DNA from: JAQUTK01 sp963677415 | GTDB taxonomy: Bacteria; Bacteroidota; Bacteroidia; Bacteroidales; JAQUTK01 | NCBI GenBank assembly: GCA_963677415.2 | Contig: CAXXFJ010000042.1 | Location: 12,715 to 76,714 of the forward strand | Reading direction: 5' to 3' | Length of the DNA: 64,000 bases | Shown: in pieces, positions 38,139 to 46,873 of the stretch | Numbering within the stretch: position 1 is the first letter of the stretch | Layout of the letters: each line of letters starts with the position of its first letter | The notes under the pieces: model-generated | Databases searched by the model: none | Seen by the model: only the letters and a program-made list of their open reading frames with translations | What the model was told of the DNA's origin: nothing | Translations under genes and position numbers: made by a program

Positions 38139-41100
38139 ATGAAAAAGCTGGTTCAGATTGCTCTTTCTCTCTTTTGTGTAGCGCAGTTTGCAACTGCGGC
38201 AAAGCAAGCTCAGATAGACCGGCAAGCACTGGTAAGCCGACATACGATCACTACGACAAAGACGAATGCGAAGAGTCCGGCCCAGGTGGGTAATGGCGAG
38301 TTTGCTTTTGGGGTGGATATAACCGGTCTGCAAACCTTTGTGCCTTTTAATACGATGGCGCAATGGAGCTGGCACAGTTTTCCGCTACCCAAAGACATGA
38401 AGGTGGCCGATTTTAAGAAGACGCCGATGGATGTTCATGGGGTAATGAAAGGGTTTGATTTGCCCAATCCCGAACAGCCGGAGTTGTCTGCCTGGCTGGC
38501 AAGTAATCCGCATCGTTTCAATCTGGGACGCATAGGTCTAAAGCTTTTGAAGGCGGACGGAAAAGAGGCTGTCGCAGGAGATCTGACCAATACCCGTCAG
38601 GAAGTAGATCTGTGGAAAGGTATCATTTCCAGTCGTTTTGAACTGGAAGGTGTTCCTGTGTTGGTGCAAACGGCTTGCGATCCGAAGCGAGATGCTCTCG
38701 GAATAACGGTAGAAAGCGCACTGATCAGAAAGGGACAATTATCTGTTTTTGTGGACTTCCCGTATGCTGACAAACGAGAATTTGCCGATTATGTGGGTAC
38801 CTTTGATTTCCCTGAGAAGCATCGCTCGATCATTACCAAACAGACTTCCGGTGGGGCATTGATAGCCCGTGAGATGGATGATGCCCGGTATTATACCTCA
38901 CTGCATTGGGATACTCCTGCCCGACTGGTGCCGCCGGCATCCAAGTCATCGCATCGGTTTTATCTGGAACCGACAGCTACGGATAAACTCTCCTTTACCT
39001 CTCTTTTCTCACAAAAAGAATCTCCTGCTGCCTTGACTGCCAAACAGATATTCACGGAGAGTGCCCGTGGCTGGAAAGCTTTCTGGCAATCGGGTGCTGC
39101 CATTGATCTGTCACAAAGTAAAGATCCGCGCTGGAAAGAACTGGAACGACGAATCGTGTTGTCGCAATATATCATGAAGGTGAATGAAGCCGGATCGTTG
39201 CCACCACAGGAAAGCGGACTGGAAAATAACGGATGGAATGGTCGCTTCCACTTTGAGATGATCTGGTGGCATGGCGTGCATTATGCATTGTGGAACCGTT
39301 GGCCGTTGCTTGAAAAGAGTCTTTCAGTGTACGCTGATTATCTTCCTACATCACAACAACGGGCTGCCGCTCAGGGTTATAAAGGTGCGCGATGGCCAAA
39401 GTGTACAGCTGATTTCGATCGGGAATGGCCTCATATAACACATGCTACACTGATCTGGCAACAACCACATCCTATCTTTTTTGCTGCGCTGGATTACAGG
39501 ATTCATCCCACCAAAAAGACGCTGGAGAAATGGAAAGATATAGTCTTTGCCTCTGCTGACTTCATGGCTGATTTCGCTTATTATGATCCTTCGAAAGGGT
39601 GCTATGTATTAGGTCCTCCAATTACTATTGTATCTGAAAATACAAAGCCGGAGACGACCTCCAACCCTACTTTCGAACTAGGATATTGGCGCTATGGATT
39701 ACGTGTAGCACAGGAATGGCGGAAGCTTTTATCTCTTCCACCGGATAAGAAATGGGGAGAAGTGCTTGAAAAGCTCGCTCCTCTTCCTGTGGAAGATGGA
39801 CTTTATGTGACGCATGAAGGGATCAAGAATATGTGGACAGACTTTACCTTTGAGCATCCGGGACTGACCGGAGCGTTTGGCATGTTGCCGGGCGATGGTG
39901 TGGACAAGGAAGTCTTTGCCCGTACCATGGATAAGGTGGCTGCCACATGGAATTTTGACCGCACCTGGGGATGGGATTTCCCAATGTTAGCCATGGCAGC
40001 GGCACGCTGTGGGAAGCAGGAAGAGGCGATCAACTACCTTTTGCATCCCTCAGCAGGTTTTCAGTTTGACGAACATGGACTGGCTTCCGGTGGACCATTC
40101 CCCTATTTCCCCTCCAATGGTGCCTTGCTGTCTGCTGTTGCCATGATGGCAGGTGGTTGGGACGGTTCGACGGGCTTGGCTCCAGGCTTTCCAAAGGATG
40201 GGAACTGGACCGTGCGTGCCGAAAACTTCGTTCCACTGTTTGCTACTTACCCTGCCTCCAGGGAGAGAGAGGAGGCCGGCATGGGTGTCGAACGGGTTGC
40301 TCGTCTCTTTACCGGCACCTATGACTCCAGACAAGCAGAAAACGCGGATGCGATCCGATGGGTGCAAATTGATCTGGGCGAAAGAAAGAAGATTGAGGGT
40401 ATCAAACTACTTCCCAAGGTACTGCAATGGAACTATGTGAGCTCAGAAGGCTTCCCGTCACGATTTAAAATAGAAGTCTCCGATGATCCCGACTTTAAAG
40501 ATGCTGTGCTCTATGTGAACCAGCTGGATGCCGATTTCAGAGACCCTCAGGATGAGGTATGCACGTTTAGCGGCAAGGTGGTAACGGGACGCTACGTGCG
40601 TTTGACCGCGACTGCTCTGAGACAGAAAAAACTTGCACTTACCAAATTAATGGTACTCTCCGAAGGTAAGGATATTGCCGAAGGGTGTCCGGCTTCTGAC
40701 TCGCAATCCGACAATCAGAGAGCAAGCATTTTGACCCGTCCTACCCGACCGCAAGGGGAAGGTGTTGTAACAGACAACCCGGGTAATATTATAGCTAAAA
40801 GTAAATGGAGACCGGTGGATTATAAGGCGCAGACTCCAAAAGGTGGAGTGAAACTGGGTGACGGGCTTTTCAAGAAAACGATGGAAAATAACATCAGTTA
40901 TCTGACGACATTATTTACGTTTGACGAACTGGTGAGAAACTTCAGAGTGAAGGGTGGAAAGCCCGTGCAACCGTTGGACAACCGGTTAAACAATATGTGG
41001 TTCGTTGATCTGCCCGGACAGGAAGCCGGGAGTTTTCTGATGGGTGCCGGAAACACGTTGCGGTGGATGGAGAATGCCGGACTGAGGGATGAGATGAATC

Positions 41101-42515
41101 AGATAGTGGATGTGATTGATGCATGTAAGGAACCGGATGGCTATATCATGGCCTATCCAAAAAACAAGATCTTTTCGGGTGAATATGGTGCTTATACAAG
41201 GTCATGGGTAACCCACGGACTGATTGAGGCAGGATATGCCGGAAATAAAAAGGCTTTTCCGCTGCTGCGTGGATTTTATGACTGGTTTAATACCTCCTGC
41301 TACCTGCCGGAAATGCTTCGACGTACCGGTCAGGGTACACAAGGGATCATACCGAGTGCCCGTATGTATTTTACTCCGGTGGGCAAGCCCAAAGATATAC
41401 AGGTCATTCAACAGTACTTTCAGGAAAATTACTGGATGGAACAAATGGCAACCAGAGATGTGAAGGCAATCTGGCTATATCCGTATGACCGTCCGCACAA
41501 CTATCTCCTTACCGGCATCGAACCTTATCTGGATATGTACAGAGCGACCGGAGCAAAGAAATACCTCGATGCTTCGCTGGGAGCCTGGGATTTGTTTCAC
41601 GACAACTGGGAGCATGTGGGAGGATCGATTGCGATCACTGAGGGAACTGATCTGTATCCTCCGAAATCCTATTTTCTGCACCGTTCAACAGGGGAATTGT
41701 GCGGTAGCGTCTTCTGGTCTTTTCTGAACCAGCGCTTTCACTTGTTGTATCCTGAAGAAGAGAAATATGTGGCAGAAATTGAGCAATCCATCTACAATAA
41801 CCTGATAGCGAATCAGTTCGGCAACAAAGGATTTCGCTATCATTCAAACTTAGTCGGTCATAAAGATACACAGCTGTTTGGCTTGTGTACCTGCTGCGAG
41901 GGACAGGGTACACGAATGACTGGTTCTATACCTGAATTTATCTACTCCACAGCCGATGACGGGATGTATGTCAATCTATTTGCTTCGTCAACGATCACGT
42001 TCACCAATCACTCCCGTACTTTGTCTTTGCAAATGGCCACTCAATTTCCGTATGACCCCACCGTGCAACTGACAGTAAATACGGAGAAGCCACAGAAGTC
42101 CAGCATCAGAATACGTATTCCTTCATGGGCTGCTAAGAAAATGTCCGTTCGCATCAATGGGGAGGTGATTGCAGATGGGAATCCCGGATCGTATGTGACG
42201 CTGGACAGAAAATGGAAGAACGGAGATGTAATTTCATTTACTCTACCGATGGCATTCAAGATGACTAAATATACAGGCGAAGAGAAAGCCTACATAGGAA
42301 GGTTTGCTTTGGAATATGGACCAATATTGATGGCTTATGTGAGTACAAAAGATCAGCAGGGTGATCCAAGGTTGCAGACAAGTGCCGAGAATCTTCTGAG
42401 TAATCTGATCCCTGTATCAGGCAAGCCTTTGCACTTTACGATCCGGGGAGTGGATGGCTTTGAATATAAACCCTACTTTGAAGTTGAGAACGAACCGTTT
42501 AGCTGTTTTCCTTAA
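38139..42515 (+). CDS. Six-hairpin glycosidase-like / F5-8C / GH127-type beta-L-arabinofuranosidase fusion
   Basis: 1458 aa from ATG 38139 (MKKLVQIALSLFCVAQFATAA). A TTG 9 nt upstream overlaps the previous stop and is less likely. The N-terminal ~690 residues look like an (alpha/alpha)6 glycosidase (GNGEFAFGVDITG, GRFHFEMIWWHGVHYALWNR, TWGWDFPMLAMAAARCG), similar in style to GH95/GH65 folds but not assigned. An F5/8-type sugar-binding domain follows (IRWVQIDLGERKKIEGIKLL). The C-terminal ~580 residues are GH127/DUF1680-like with LCTCCEGQGTR (Cys1252-1253, candidate nucleophile/zinc cysteines). It is coupled to the GH78-GH43 gene. Confidence 0.85.
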   Translation: MKKLVQIALSLFCVAQFATAAKQAQIDRQALVSRHTITTTKTNAKSPAQVGNGEFAFGVDITGLQTFVPFNTMAQWSWHSFPLPKDMKVADFKKTPMDVHGVMKGFDLPNPEQPELSAWLASNPHRFNLGRIGLKLLKADGKEAVAGDLTNTRQEVDLWKGIISSRFELEGVPVLVQTACDPKRDALGITVESALIRKGQLSVFVDFPYADKREFADYVGTFDFPEKHRSIITKQTSGGALIAREMDDARYYTSLHWDTPARLVPPASKSSHRFYLEPTATDKLSFTSLFSQKESPAALTAKQIFTESARGWKAFWQSGAAIDLSQSKDPRWKELERRIVLSQYIMKVNEAGSLPPQESGLENNGWNGRFHFEMIWWHGVHYALWNRWPLLEKSLSVYADYLPTSQQRAAAQGYKGARWPKCTADFDREWPHITHATLIWQQPHPIFFAALDYRIHPTKKTLEKWKDIVFASADFMADFAYYDPSKGCYVLGPPITIVSENTKPETTSNPTFELGYWRYGLRVAQEWRKLLSLPPDKKWGEVLEKLAPLPVEDGLYVTHEGIKNMWTDFTFEHPGLTGAFGMLPGDGVDKEVFARTMDKVAATWNFDRTWGWDFPMLAMAAARCGKQEEAINYLLHPSAGFQFDEHGLASGGPFPYFPSNGALLSAVAMMAGGWDGSTGLAPGFPKDGNWTVRAENFVPLFATYPASREREEAGMGVERVARLFTGTYDSRQAENADAIRWVQIDLGERKKIEGIKLLPKVLQWNYVSSEGFPSRFKIEVSDDPDFKDAVLYVNQLDADFRDPQDEVCTFSGKVVTGRYVRLTATALRQKKLALTKLMVLSEGKDIAEGCPASDSQSDNQRASILTRPTRPQGEGVVTDNPGNIIAKSKWRPVDYKAQTPKGGVKLGDGLFKKTMENNISYLTTLFTFDELVRNFRVKGGKPVQPLDNRLNNMWFVDLPGQEAGSFLMGAGNTLRWMENAGLRDEMNQIVDVIDACKEPDGYIMAYPKNKIFSGEYGAYTRSWVTHGLIEAGYAGNKKAFPLLRGFYDWFNTSCYLPEMLRRTGQGTQGIIPSARMYFTPVGKPKDIQVIQQYFQENYWMEQMATRDVKAIWLYPYDRPHNYLLTGIEPYLDMYRATGAKKYLDASLGAWDLFHDNWEHVGGSIAITEGTDLYPPKSYFLHRSTGELCGSVFWSFLNQRFHLLYPEEEKYVAEIEQSIYNNLIANQFGNKGFRYHSNLVGHKDTQLFGLCTCCEGQGTRMTGSIPEFIYSTADDGMYVNLFASSTITFTNHSRTLSLQMATQFPYDPTVQLTVNTEKPQKSSIRIRIPSWAAKKMSVRINGEVIADGNPGSYVTLDRKWKNGDVISFTLPMAFKMTKYTGEEKAYIGRFALEYGPILMAYVSTKDQQGDPRLQTSAENLLSNLIPVSGKPLHFTIRGVDGFEYKPYFEVENEPFSCFP

Positions 42516-42669
42516 TTGACTTTATTTTGAAATAAGTGAAATAGATGTGCTTGATTGGAATTTCTTTTATACCTTTAGGAGCAAATCATCACAAACGCAC
42601 GAAAAATCCACCGTATTGCGATGGTGAACACACGAAACTGTAAGTGATAGTCTGTTAGTGGACAAAAAA

Positions 42670-42704
42670 AAGCGGCAAAGGGAGAATGACTCCGTTTGCC
42701 GCTT
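42670..42704. terminator. Bidirectional terminator between convergent genes
   Basis: AAGCGGCAAA (42670-42679) pairs with TTTGCCGCTT (42695-42704), and inner GGAG/CTCC extends the stem. An A-run precedes it and TTCTT follows, so it can stop transcripts from both the GH127 gene and the binding-protein gene. Confidence 0.85.
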
Positions 42705-42719
42705 TTCTTATGTAATGGA

Positions 42720-44048
42720 TTACTTTAACGAATATCCATAGCGAACTGAAGAGGTCTTGGTCTCCAACTGACTCTCTACATAATTTGCAGCTTCCTGAGG
42801 GGCATAGGTACCGATCAGCATATCACGAAGCGCCTCTCCCATCAAGGCGTCACCCGAGCCGGTTGTAGTGCTCAAATCCTGACACATAGTGCGGACAGTA
42901 AGATCAGATGTAGCAATCAGAGCATACATTTCCTTAGCTAACGGATTGGTTGGTGTTACTATCACACCCGGGGTATACGAGAAGAAGCCGGGAAGCTCTT
43001 GCATGACGGCCTCAGCGTATTCAGTTCCAGATACCCACTTGATGTACTCAAGAGCTGCATCAAGATGCTTGGTATCTTTATTTACTCCAATACCGGCATC
43101 CACATGATAGCAGTACTGAAGTCTGTCACCTTCATTCTGTACCGGTGCTGGAAACCAGCCAATCTTTGTGGTGTCTGCTCCCAACTCATCCAATACGGCG
43201 ATCTCCCAGGATCCACTGATGAACATAGCGTATTCTCCTTCTGCAAACTTCGTACGCAGGTCTTCATATCCCATGTCGATGAAATTGTCAGGGAAATAGG
43301 TCTTGAGGGAATCCATCATGACGAAAGCATCCACAAAGCCAGGTGCTGTCACAGTTTCTGTGCCTTCCATAAGTGCCTGTCTGGCGAGCTCTCCTCCATA
43401 AAAATTGGCACCCAAGCCGGAATAGACATTTTCATAAAGTGTCCAGGTGTCTGCACCTCCTTGTGCAAAGGGTGTGATACCAGCTGTACGAAGCGTTTCA
43501 CAGATCGTCATTAACTCATCCCATGTAGCCGGTTCGGTCAGATTGTATTGCGCAAAAATAGCCTTGTTATAGTAAATACCCTGCGTAACTCCAACGGATG
43601 GAACTCCGTAGGTTATACCATTGAATGTAGACCAGGCATCCACATAAGTAGGATTGTAAGCATCGAGGTTGGGGATCACATCTGTAAGGTTGTAGAGGTA
43701 GCCTCTATCGAATAAGACAGTGCTTTTGTCATAGGAACGAAGCAATACTATATCCGCAGCATCACCATTAGTGAAATCACTAAGCGTGGCACTGTCATAG
43801 TCAGATGGAGAGATAGACTCAAACCGGATGGAAATATTCGGATGTTCTTGAGTGAAAAGGGCATTGATGCGATTCATCTGGGCTACATCTTCAGTGCGCC
43901 AGCTGGATAAGGTGAGGGTAACCTTTTCGTCATCACCACCTTTCAGATCATCTCCACTTTCACAACTTACCAATCCGGATAAACAAAGTGTGGAGATGGA
44001 AAAGAGGGCGATCTTTTTAATCAAAGACATTTGGAGCATAATTTTCAT
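42720..44048 (-). CDS. ABC-type sugar-binding lipoprotein (family 1 extracellular solute-binding), orphan
   Basis: 442 aa. Lipoprotein signal with LSGLVSC (Cys near 29). The mature part has the family pattern: KVTLTLSSWRTEDVAQMNRI, FTNGDAADIVLLRSYD, GVTQGIYYNKAIFAQYNL-EPATWDELM, FAEGEYAMFISGSWEI, and AALEYIKWVSGTEYAEAVM. In other phyla these proteins deliver oligosaccharides to an ABC importer. No permease or ATPase gene is near, and such transporters are uncommon in Bacteroidetes, so it may serve a distant importer or a sensor. Met7 (44030) is an alternative start. Confidence 0.88.
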   Translation of the reverse strand: MKIMLQMSLIKKIALFSISTLCLSGLVSCESGDDLKGGDDEKVTLTLSSWRTEDVAQMNRINALFTQEHPNISIRFESISPSDYDSATLSDFTNGDAADIVLLRSYDKSTVLFDRGYLYNLTDVIPNLDAYNPTYVDAWSTFNGITYGVPSVGVTQGIYYNKAIFAQYNLTEPATWDELMTICETLRTAGITPFAQGGADTWTLYENVYSGLGANFYGGELARQALMEGTETVTAPGFVDAFVMMDSLKTYFPDNFIDMGYEDLRTKFAEGEYAMFISGSWEIAVLDELGADTTKIGWFPAPVQNEGDRLQYCYHVDAGIGVNKDTKHLDAALEYIKWVSGTEYAEAVMQELPGFFSYTPGVIVTPTNPLAKEMYALIATSDLTVRTMCQDLSTTTGSGDALMGEALRDMLIGTYAPQEAANYVESQLETKTSSVRYGYSLK

Positions 44049-44072
44049 TGTAATTTATATTTAAGATTTCAA

Positions 44073-44080
44073 CAAAAATA
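44073..44080 (-). promoter_or_regulatory. -7 element for the sugar-binding lipoprotein gene
   Basis: TATTTTTG on the minus strand, 25 nt before ATG 44048. Confidence 0.5.
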
Positions 44081-44211
44081 AGAAATAAAAATAAATTAGT
44101 CGCTAAAGAACTCGTAAATAAGTTTAATGCCTGCTTATATTTCATACTTGAATGCTAATCAGGGTGTTTCAAAAGATCTTTTCTTTGATTATCAGTGAAT
44201 TATATCTAATA

Positions 44212-44244
44212 TTGAATCGATTTCATTGTTATTTTATATATTTG
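44212..44244 (+). promoter_or_regulatory. Promoter of the radical SAM gene
   Basis: TTG (44212-44214), 22 nt, TATATTTG (44237-44244). It places the transcript start after the first in-frame ATG at 44226 and supports ATG 44304. Confidence 0.6.
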
Positions 44245-44303
44245 CATCGTATCGGGAAATAGATCTTCTCATACTATTTGTGTTTTACCTAATATATACA
44301 ACT

Positions 44304-45329
44304 ATGAATCCGGGAAAATGGCATAAGCTGTCACTCTATCAGGAAAATGAGAAGGGAGGTATTGTACACTGTCATGTCTGTCCGCATAACTGTGTGATTC
44401 ATGACGGAAAAACGGGACTTTGCAGAGCAAGGGTGAATAGTGATGGAATACTTTATTCTACTGCGTATGGCAACCCGTGCTCGGTGAGTATCGATCCTAT
44501 TGAGAAGAAACCATTGTTCCACTTCTTGCCGGGAGAGCGGGTCTTCTCTCTGGCTACTCCGGGATGTAACTTTCACTGCCTCAACTGTCAGAACTGGCAA
44601 ATATCTCAAGAGTCTCCTCAGAGGATAAACCGCTACGAACTGATGCCCGTGGAGGTGTTACAACAGGCTACCGGTCATCGCACCAAACTGATTGCCTTTA
44701 CATATACCGAGCCGACCGTATATTACGAGTATATGTTTGACATCGCTCAGAATGCGCATAAGAAAGGCGTGAAAACGGTGCTTATCTCCAACGGTTATAT
44801 CAATCAACAGCCTTTACTGGATCTTTGTCCCCTGCTGGATGCTGCCAATATCGATTTGAAGTGTTTTGATGAGGATCTCTATCGCTCATTGTGTGGTGGT
44901 GCTCTGAAGCCTGTGCTCTTTACCTTGAAAACACTGAAAGAACAAGGAGTATGGCTCGAGATCACCAATCTGCTCATTCCGGGTTACACCGATAATATGG
45001 AAATGATAGAGGAGATGTGTGTCTGGCTGGTAAAAAATGGTTTTGAGGATACTCCGCTACACTTCAGCCGGTTCTTCCCTTCATACAAATTGCCCGATGT
45101 GCCCCCTACTCCGAAATTGACTCTTATCGAAGCGAGAAAAATTGCAAAAAAGGCGGGGATCAATTATGTCTATATCGGCAATATGGCTGATCTGAATTAT
45201 GAGAATACGAATTGCAAGCGCTGCAACCGGAGGGTCATCGTGCGCGACGGTTTTAAGGTGATAGCCAATCATGTAAAGAACGGATTGTGCGACTTTTGCG
45301 GCGAACCTGTACCCGGGGTATGGATGTAA
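44304..45329 (+). CDS. amrS: AmmeMemoRadiSam system radical SAM enzyme
   Basis: 341 aa from MNPGKWHKLSLY. The radical SAM cluster motif is TPGCNFHCLNCQNWQIS (CxxxCxxC). N-terminal cysteines (CHVCPHNCVIH, GLCRAR) and a C-terminal pair of CxxC motifs (CKRCNRR, CDFCGEP) suggest additional metal sites. It belongs to the PflA-like AmrS family, which co-occurs with AMMECR1 and Memo proteins. The convergent neighbour encodes exactly those two domains in one chain. The reaction is not established to my knowledge. Confidence 0.9.
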   Translation: MNPGKWHKLSLYQENEKGGIVHCHVCPHNCVIHDGKTGLCRARVNSDGILYSTAYGNPCSVSIDPIEKKPLFHFLPGERVFSLATPGCNFHCLNCQNWQISQESPQRINRYELMPVEVLQQATGHRTKLIAFTYTEPTVYYEYMFDIAQNAHKKGVKTVLISNGYINQQPLLDLCPLLDAANIDLKCFDEDLYRSLCGGALKPVLFTLKTLKEQGVWLEITNLLIPGYTDNMEMIEEMCVWLVKNGFEDTPLHFSRFFPSYKLPDVPPTPKLTLIEARKIAKKAGINYVYIGNMADLNYENTNCKRCNRRVIVRDGFKVIANHVKNGLCDFCGEPVPGVWM

Positions 45330-45336
45330 AGAGTGG

Positions 45337-46776
45337 CTACTTCTTTTCTGAGAATATCGTAGCGGTGAAGATGTAGATATCTGAGTTCTTCCATCCATCC
45401 CACCCGATGCCGGCTTTATCACGTGCACAGTGTCCCAGAAAGGTCTCTTTGTCCCAACCGGTCTCAGTGGCTACTTGTGGAAGGAAGACTCCGCTGGCAG
45501 AATCTTGTTCTATATAAATGCCATGCACACCCATCTCAATCTCATCAATGGTCTTGATCTTGCGCAAGGGAGATAAAACAGAGATCTCAAGATCAAGATC
45601 CGGTAGTTCACGCTCTGCAAGCGGTGGGAATCTGTAATCGTGCCTGGCGGAGGAAACAGCCATCTCTTGTATAGTCTGAATCAAAGGTTTATCACTCATC
45701 ATCATCCCACAGCAACCACGAAGCCTGTCATGATGGTGTAAAGTCACAAAGGCACCACACTTTACAGTGAGCCCACCGGAGCAGTTGCCAGGTTTCAAGG
45801 GGCGCTGAACTACATTGCCAAACAGTCGCTCGATAGCATGTCTGGCTTCATGAAGCAACAGCTGTTTCTCCTGGTCTGAGAGGGAGAATTCTTCTTTATT
45901 CTTCTTGTTTTCCGTCACAGCAATGGCACAATAGCCAACCACTCTGTCATGATCACCCTGAATGCCTGCATCTCCTGAGTTTCTATATTGGATGGAGTGG
46001 TACTGATAGTTCGCTTCATGTTCGGTCATACAGAGGAGTGTCAGCACAGATGTCCAACCGCAGAGACTCGTAAATAACTGTGGGATCTTTCTGTCAGCAT
46101 TCTCTTTGAGAGTGGCATAAAGGTGTTCCGGATCATTGGAGAGGATTGCCTGCTCTGTGATTGCATCAACATCTTTAGCATTTTCATAATCAGGGTAGTG
46201 GGAAAAATCAGTGCTGATAACAAAAAGGTTGTTTGCATTCAGCCAGGGCTTCAAAACAGCGGCAATGCGTTTGCATTGCATCGGGTTGACAGAGCCCAGC
46301 AGGATGGGAACAATCTTATAATTCTTTTTTAGTACGTAATGCAGGAACGGGAGCTGAACTTCTATGCTATGTTCACCTCTATGAGGATATTTGTCATTGC
46401 TAAACAGATCAGGATGATTTTTCACCAGCGCAGTACCAAAATCACAATCAACCTCTTCCTTTCCATAAGGCATCAGAAAATCGCCTTCACAATAGACAGA
46501 GGCTCCTTCAAATCTAGCCTGATGAGACGAAGATATCAAAAACACTCTGTCGTAGTGCACACCGGTATCTATCTGATTGAATGCAGATGCGGCCACTTCG
46601 CCTGAAAACACATATCCTGCATGCGGTGAGATGATGGCACGTACACCCTCGCACTGCTTGGGAATGGCAGCTTCAAAAAGTGCTTTCACCTCTTTTCGGA
46701 GCTTTTCCGGCTTGAAAGGATAGAACTGTCCGGCTACTGCCGGTTCTCTATCGAATAGTTGATGCTTATCACTCAT
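45337..46776 (-). CDS. AmmeMemoRadiSam system fused Memo (AmrB) and AMMECR1 (AmrA) protein
   Basis: About 479 aa from MSDKHQLFDREPAVAGQFYP. The N-terminal Memo-like domain has RAIISPHAGYVFSGEVAASAF and VISTDFSHYPDYENA, with conserved His residues resembling extradiol dioxygenases. From ~300 the AMMECR1 domain has CSGGLTVKCGAFVTLH, RLRGCCGMM and VGWDGWKNSDIY-like ends. A Met at 46809 lies inside the promoter -7 element, so the start is 46776 (or 46791). It converges with amrS with a 7-nt gap, so the two are transcribed from separate promoters. Confidence 0.9.
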   Translation of the reverse strand: MSDKHQLFDREPAVAGQFYPFKPEKLRKEVKALFEAAIPKQCEGVRAIISPHAGYVFSGEVAASAFNQIDTGVHYDRVFLISSSHQARFEGASVYCEGDFLMPYGKEEVDCDFGTALVKNHPDLFSNDKYPHRGEHSIEVQLPFLHYVLKKNYKIVPILLGSVNPMQCKRIAAVLKPWLNANNLFVISTDFSHYPDYENAKDVDAITEQAILSNDPEHLYATLKENADRKIPQLFTSLCGWTSVLTLLCMTEHEANYQYHSIQYRNSGDAGIQGDHDRVVGYCAIAVTENKKNKEEFSLSDQEKQLLLHEARHAIERLFGNVVQRPLKPGNCSGGLTVKCGAFVTLHHHDRLRGCCGMMMSDKPLIQTIQEMAVSSARHDYRFPPLAERELPDLDLEISVLSPLRKIKTIDEIEMGVHGIYIEQDSASGVFLPQVATETGWDKETFLGHCARDKAGIGWDGWKNSDIYIFTATIFSEKK

Positions 46777-46806
46777 ACTAAATAATGACATTCTCTTGCT
46801 ATCACA

Positions 46807-46814
46807 CAAATATA
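46807..46814 (-). promoter_or_regulatory. -7 element for the Memo-AMMECR1 gene
   Basis: TATATTTG on the minus strand. It decides the start codon, since transcription would begin near 46800. Confidence 0.55.
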
Positions 46815-46873
46815 GGAAGTTTTTTATTCATGCTCTCACAAAACTCATTCTTTTTGTGTTTTATCTCTCTGAC

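Noticed and set aside
42999..43514. 171-codon plus-strand ORF inside the sugar-binding protein gene
   Set aside because: Antisense shadow of a clear family 1 solute-binding protein.
46776..46809. Upstream Met start for the Memo-AMMECR1 gene
   Set aside because: It overlaps the promoter -7 element at 46807-46814, so the codon would not be in the mRNA.
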